A stretch of DNA of 64,000 nt from Roseateles oligotrophus (GTDB taxonomy: Bacteria; Pseudomonadota; Gammaproteobacteria; Burkholderiales; Burkholderiaceae_C), in the NCBI RefSeq assembly GCF_014204525.1, contig NZ_JACHLP010000007.1, positions 186,001-250,000 on the forward strand. Direction: 5' to 3'. The notes beneath the pieces were generated by a model, which worked only from the letters and a program-made list of their open reading frames with translations, was not told the DNA's origin and did no database searches. Every line of letters begins with the position of its first letter. The first letter of the stretch is position 1. Below, piece by piece: positions 60,505 to 64,000 of the stretch. A program made the translations under genes and the position numbers.

Positions 60505-60929
60505 CGCGTCCCTCCTGCGGTGCAGCGGATCTGCCGGATGAGCTGGGCGCGCTGGGAAGCGTCCTGTTCCTTGGTGGCACGGATCAGCCCCATCAGCACG
60601 GGATCTCCGCCTTCCTTGGAAACGGCCTGGCGCAGTTCGGCGGTGGTCAGCATGCGGCCGCATTGGAGGCGGTAGGCGGCCAGATAGACCTTGGCGCCGT
60701 CCGCGGCAGCCGGCGCGAGTTGCTGTAGCAGACCCAGGTAGTCCGCCAAGGGCATGTCATTGGTTGCCGAGGCAGGGCCTCGTGCAGGGCTGGTTTGTGC
60801 CCGAGCCGTGACCACTGTTCCCAAGGCGATGAGCGTTGCCAGAATCGCGATCACCAGTAGCCGCGTGAAGCGTACGAGCCGGGCAATGCTCAGAGGATGG
60901 TCAGGAGGATGGCGAAGGGGGAAGGGCAT
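60501..60929 (-). CDS. Unassigned exported or anchored protein of the transfer operon (142 aa)
   Basis: 142 residues with an N-terminal hydrophobic segment (LLVIAILATLIALGTVVTA) that could be a signal peptide or anchor. The rest is helical (DGAKVYLAAYRLQCGRMLTT, GDPVLMGLIRATKEQDASQR) with two Cys. An AAGGAG site precedes the ATG. It lies between the S26 peptidase and traW, a place with no F-plasmid counterpart. Unknown. Confidence 0.65.
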   Translation of the reverse strand: MPFPLRHPPDHPLSIARLVRFTRLLVIAILATLIALGTVVTARAQTSPARGPASATNDMPLADYLGLLQQLAPAAADGAKVYLAAYRLQCGRMLTTAELRQAVSKEGGDPVLMGLIRATKEQDASQRAQLIRQIRCTAGGTR

Positions 60930-60939
60930 GGCGGCTCCT

Positions 60940-61527
60940 TCAGAACAGCGGGTCGACGACGCCGATCACCTGCTCGATTTGCACGAGGCCGCTTTCGCGG
61001 TAGCGGGAATCGAAGGAGTCGGGGCTCAGACCCTGGACGTAGTAGCGGCCGGGCGGAATGACGCCGGGCGCGATCGGCTCAAGCGGTTGGCGATCGAACG
61101 CATGGGACTTGGCGATGCCGACCAGTTGGCCATTGATCCGCACCTCGCGGCCGGCGACGCTGATCGTGTCGCCCGGCAGGCCACGCACGACCTTGAAGAA
61201 GGGCTGCCCGGCAAGGCCTGGGTAGCGGCGGCTGCCTTCGCCCGCGAAGGCAAAGACGATGAAGTCTCCGCGGTGCAGCGCCGAGGTGCCTTTGTGAAGT
61301 ATGGCGACCTTGTACGGCAGGCTGGGTGTCCAGTTGAACAACACCGGCACCCGCGGCGTGGCGTCGACGAACAGGCGCAGGTAGGCCAAGCCCCAGATTG
61401 CGAAGATGGGCAGGTAGAGGTACCAGCGCTGACGCATGTGCCGCAGGAAATCCATGGCCGCATGCCGTGTGCGGATGGGCCAGGATGGCTGCCCCCGCGG
61501 CTGGCTGCGGATCGGGGTCGTGTTCAT
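60940..61527 (-). CDS. Conjugative signal peptidase S26 (TraF/TrhF family)
   Basis: 195 residues, S26 serine peptidase fold with one membrane segment (YLYLPIFAIWGLAYLRLFV). Nucleophile Ser in FNWTPSLPYKVAI, catalytic Lys in FFKVVRGLPGDTISV; C-terminal GRYYVQGLSPDSFDSRY. RP4 TraF and IncHI TrhF, its relatives, process and cyclise pilins; here the substrate would be the element's pilin, outside the window. F plasmid itself lacks this gene; IncHI and SXT-type elements carry it. ATG overlaps the trbI stop. Confidence 0.87.
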   Translation of the reverse strand: MNTTPIRSQPRGQPSWPIRTRHAAMDFLRHMRQRWYLYLPIFAIWGLAYLRLFVDATPRVPVLFNWTPSLPYKVAILHKGTSALHRGDFIVFAFAGEGSRRYPGLAGQPFFKVVRGLPGDTISVAGREVRINGQLVGIAKSHAFDRQPLEPIAPGVIPPGRYYVQGLSPDSFDSRYRESGLVQIEQVIGVVDPLF

Positions 61528-61889
61528 GGCGTTTCCACCTTCTGGCGCAGACGCGCCGTGAGATCGACGGTGTAGGGCGTGGGACCGGCGACGGAAGCCT
61601 TGAGAACCACGAGGCAGCCGCATTCGGCTGGCAGGCTCTCCAGGGCGACGGGCAGCCGCTGCGCGAAGGCCCTGGCCATCTGCAAGGTGGCTTGGCGCTC
61701 TTCTTCCGTATGCGCGGCGGTGAGCCGCCGGGTGAACTCGTCTTCCTTGGTGCGATAGACGTCGGCGAGATCCACGACGCCGATGGTCCGGGCCGGAAGG
61801 ATGACCAGGCGGTTGTAGGCGAGCAGCGCGCTGCCGACTGCGATCAGGCTCACCAGCAAATTGGCGACAAACAGGACGCGCGGGCTCAT
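61524..61889 (-). CDS. trbI: Type-F conjugative transfer protein TrbI
   Basis: 121 residues (F TrbI 128). Single membrane segment (VLFVANLLVSLIAVGSALLA), then IGVVDLADVYRTKEDEFTRR and a coiled part. It takes part in pilus extension/retraction. Its ATG overlaps the traC stop (ATGA) and its TGA overlaps the next ATG, so the three genes are coupled. Confidence 0.88.
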   Translation of the reverse strand: MSPRVLFVANLLVSLIAVGSALLAYNRLVILPARTIGVVDLADVYRTKEDEFTRRLTAAHTEEERQATLQMARAFAQRLPVALESLPAECGCLVVLKASVAGPTPYTVDLTARLRQKVETP

Positions 61890-64000
61890 AACGCATGCCC
61901 CCGCTGGCGCAGCAACTCGGCAATGGCTTCGTCGATGGAGTAGCCCCGGGCGCGCAGTTCGTCGATGGGCGCGTTGTCCTCGAGTTTGTTGCTGAAAAGC
62001 AGATGCGTTGCCGGGTCGAGGATGTTGCGGGCCACGCCTTCGCCCACCGGGGAAGAGATGTAGAGTTCGGAGAAGGCGCCGGCCTCCGTGCGCAGGGAGT
62101 TGAGCAGCCGCTTCTTGGGTTCGTCCATCGTGAGCCGGCCCTTGCGGTCCAGCATCTCGATCGATTCCGGCTTCTGCCGCAGCAGGAAGACCCAGTCCGA
62201 GCAGTTGAAGGCGGCTTCCATTTGGGCGGAGCCGTAGTAGTCGTCGGCGCTCTGGGTCGCGGTGCCGAGCGCGCCACCATACTTGCGAGCGCGGCGGGCC
62301 GCTTCCTCGACTACGGCAGCTTTCACGGGATCGTCGGCGCCGATGTCGCCCAACTGCTGCTTCAGTTCGTCGATGAAGAGTACCTTGCGCCGGTTGCGCG
62401 TGAGGTACATCTCGCCCGTGATTTGGTGCAGCAGCAGGATGTTCACCACGGCGTGCAGATCGGGCCGCCGTTTCAGTTCCTCGTTCTCGATGACGATGAA
62501 GTCGTTCGAGAAATCGACGTTGGCTCGGCCTTCGAAGAAGCGTTCGTACTGCCCACCCTTGGCGTAAGGGTTGAGCATGATCGCGAGATCCTTGATGCGC
62601 TGATCATTGACTGCCCCCAGCTCTTCCAGGGAGCCAGTGCGGAAGGCATCTCGCAGACCGGTGATCGTGAGGTCCTGGCCGTACTCGCGCCACAGCTTCA
62701 GGACCATGGCCGAGATGGCCTTGTACTGGACTTCCTCCAGGGCGTGCTGCATCGAGCACATCTTCGAGATGCCCGGCACCAGCATGTCGATGTCTTCGTT
62801 GATGTCCTGGACGATGGAGAAGGGATTGAGGCAGAGGTCCACGTCGGGCCTGAACTCGATGTATGTGCCCCGCGCCTTGCGGCACAGCTTCTCGAAGGAG
62901 CGGCCCAGATCCAGCATCCAGACCTTGGCGCCGATGGCGCGGTAGGACCAGGCCATCTCGTTCATCAGCACGGACTTCCCGGAACCGGGGGCGCCGATGA
63001 TGGCGAAGTTGTAGTTGCCCAGGTCGTTGTCGAAGAGATCCAGCGTCATGAGCTGACCACGCCGGCCGCCGAAGACCAGGGCCGGTGTGCGGGTGCCGCG
63101 CCATTCAGCGATCAGCGGGGCCATGTGGATGGCGTTGGACATCGTCTTGCGCGTGACGCGGCGCATCTTCACGAGGTCCTTGTGGAAGCGCTCGGTCAGC
63201 GTCATGGGCAGGCTCGCCAGCAGCGCCTGGCGGTGCATGTAGGCGTCGGCGTTGAGCTGAAAGCCCCGGCTGCGCCAGATCGCACTGGCCGCCTCATGGG
63301 CAGCCGCGGCCTTTTCCGGCGTCGAAAAGATGGCGAGCTGGTGGTACATGCTCACCAGATTCCCGCCGTTGTCTATGGCATCGGCGGCGGCTGTCCAGTC
63401 GTCGAGCTTCTTCCGGACGTCCGGCATCACGTCGGCCATCTTCGACTTGGCGTTCTGGGTGGCGCGGACGTGGTTGGCGGTGACCACCGACTTGGTGACG
63501 TTGGGGTCGAGGATCTGAACGCCCAGGGTGAGCAGGAAGGGGGCGCTGTACTGCAGCGCCGGCTGCATCAGGTCGCCGATGAGCGAACCCATCTGCCAGA
63601 GGGCGAAGCGCTCCGGAAAGCTCTTGATCGAGTAGAAGCGGGCCTCCAGGGCATCCGGGCCGGATTCTTTCCAGAAGGTGAGGCCGGTCGGGTGCGGGTC
63701 CTGGATGGTGTCGAAGTCGACGATCTGATCGCGCAGTTCCCGGCCGTCGTCGTAGTTGAGGTCTGGGGCGTCCGTGCCGGACATCCGGTCCGGGTTGGTG
63801 AAGATCGCGCACCAGTTGATGAGGTCGGAGGCGTCGCAGACGCGGTTCGGCAGCGACGCCGAGCGCAGCGTCGACGCCATCGAATCGCGCAGTGCCAGCA
63901 GTTCCTCGCGTTTGTTCAAGTTGTCCGGGTCGGCCGGGAAGGCGACCGACAGCATCAGGCGGAAGTCGCGGATGGTGTAGTGAAAGCCCGCCGTGAGGGA
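61886..64000 (-). CDS. traC: Type IV secretion ATPase TraC (5' end beyond window)
   Basis: At least 705 codons visible; the frame is open through the right edge, and the family is about 850-875 residues, so about 150 N-terminal residues are missing. Walker A GAPGSGKSVLMNEM, Walker B VLFIDELKQQLGD, and TATQSADDYYGSAQMEAAF are intact. It is the VirB4-type cytoplasmic ATPase that drives pilus assembly. The stop overlaps the trbI start. Confidence 0.93.
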   Translation of the reverse strand, partial: SLTAGFHYTIRDFRLMLSVAFPADPDNLNKREELLALRDSMASTLRSASLPNRVCDASDLINWCAIFTNPDRMSGTDAPDLNYDDGRELRDQIVDFDTIQDPHPTGLTFWKESGPDALEARFYSIKSFPERFALWQMGSLIGDLMQPALQYSAPFLLTLGVQILDPNVTKSVVTANHVRATQNAKSKMADVMPDVRKKLDDWTAAADAIDNGGNLVSMYHQLAIFSTPEKAAAAHEAASAIWRSRGFQLNADAYMHRQALLASLPMTLTERFHKDLVKMRRVTRKTMSNAIHMAPLIAEWRGTRTPALVFGGRRGQLMTLDLFDNDLGNYNFAIIGAPGSGKSVLMNEMAWSYRAIGAKVWMLDLGRSFEKLCRKARGTYIEFRPDVDLCLNPFSIVQDINEDIDMLVPGISKMCSMQHALEEVQYKAISAMVLKLWREYGQDLTITGLRDAFRTGSLEELGAVNDQRIKDLAIMLNPYAKGGQYERFFEGRANVDFSNDFIVIENEELKRRPDLHAVVNILLLHQITGEMYLTRNRRKVLFIDELKQQLGDIGADDPVKAAVVEEAARRARKYGGALGTATQSADDYYGSAQMEAAFNCSDWVFLLRQKPESIEMLDRKGRLTMDEPKKRLLNSLRTEAGAFSELYISSPVGEGVARNILDPATHLLFSNKLEDNAPIDELRARGYSIDEAIAELLRQRGHAL

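Larger units (their letters stand above)
47061..64000. mobile_element. Integrated conjugative element, one end (extends beyond window)
   Basis: From a non-coding stretch after xthA to the right edge: decayed and toxin-antitoxin cargo, then leftward F-type type IV secretion genes. The integrase, relaxase, coupling protein and pilin genes are not within the window. The left limit is approximate: no attachment site could be proved. An integrated plasmid is an alternative to an ICE. Confidence 0.7.

Overview
The window is high-GC DNA that looks like a chromosome of a betaproteobacterium (order Burkholderiales, in or near Comamonadaceae/Sphaerotilaceae). This rests on gene content (split hpaG1/hpaG2, hpaR, SorAB-type sulfite dehydrogenase, RhlE) and style; no rRNA or tRNA marker is present to confirm it.

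Layout. (1) 1-11224: the last part of a transposable prophage, eight tail/virion genes on the + strand from a truncated tape-measure gene to a small adaptor gene, closed by a Mu-type right end (two copies of GTTTATCGCG followed by ...CTTCA). (2) 11249-16594: pldA; a two-gene DNA-repair operon (MmcB-like nuclease, then a Cas4-like nuclease fused to an iron-sulfur helicase) with a LexA-type box just before its start; and a Xre/RES toxin-antitoxin pair. (3) 16680-27958: minus-strand catabolic genes: a complete branched-chain-type ABC importer (binding protein, two permeases, two ATPases), a FeaB-like aldehyde dehydrogenase, an outer-membrane channel-like protein, and a GMC oxidoreductase/SDR/MoaF-like/SnoaL-like operon. 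(4) 28049-37171: the homoprotocatechuate meta-cleavage pathway: hpaR, then hpaG1-G2-E-D-F-H-I and gabD, then a FeaR-type AraC regulator. (5) 37317-46274: dusA, ogt, rhlE, a five-gene pilin/minor-pilin operon and sorAB. (6) 46293-47060: xthA. (7) about 47061-64000: one end of an integrated conjugative element: a mostly non-coding, decayed stretch, hipB with a frameshifted hipA, an unassigned gene coupled to a PIN-like nuclease, then F-type type IV secretion genes (traG, traH, traF, traN, trbC, traU, traW, S26 peptidase, trbI, traC; traC runs off the right edge).

How the genes work together. Regions 3 and 4 read as one aromatic catabolic locus: uptake, oxidation of an alcohol or amine-derived aldehyde to an arylacetic acid, and ring cleavage of homoprotocatechuate to pyruvate and succinate. 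The ring hydroxylase hpaBC is not in the window. HpaR-type palindromes lie at the hpaG promoter, and a related one lies before the AraC gene. The mmcB/helicase pair looks like an SOS-induced repair cassette. The conjugation genes run leftward with many ATGA overlaps, as one long operon.
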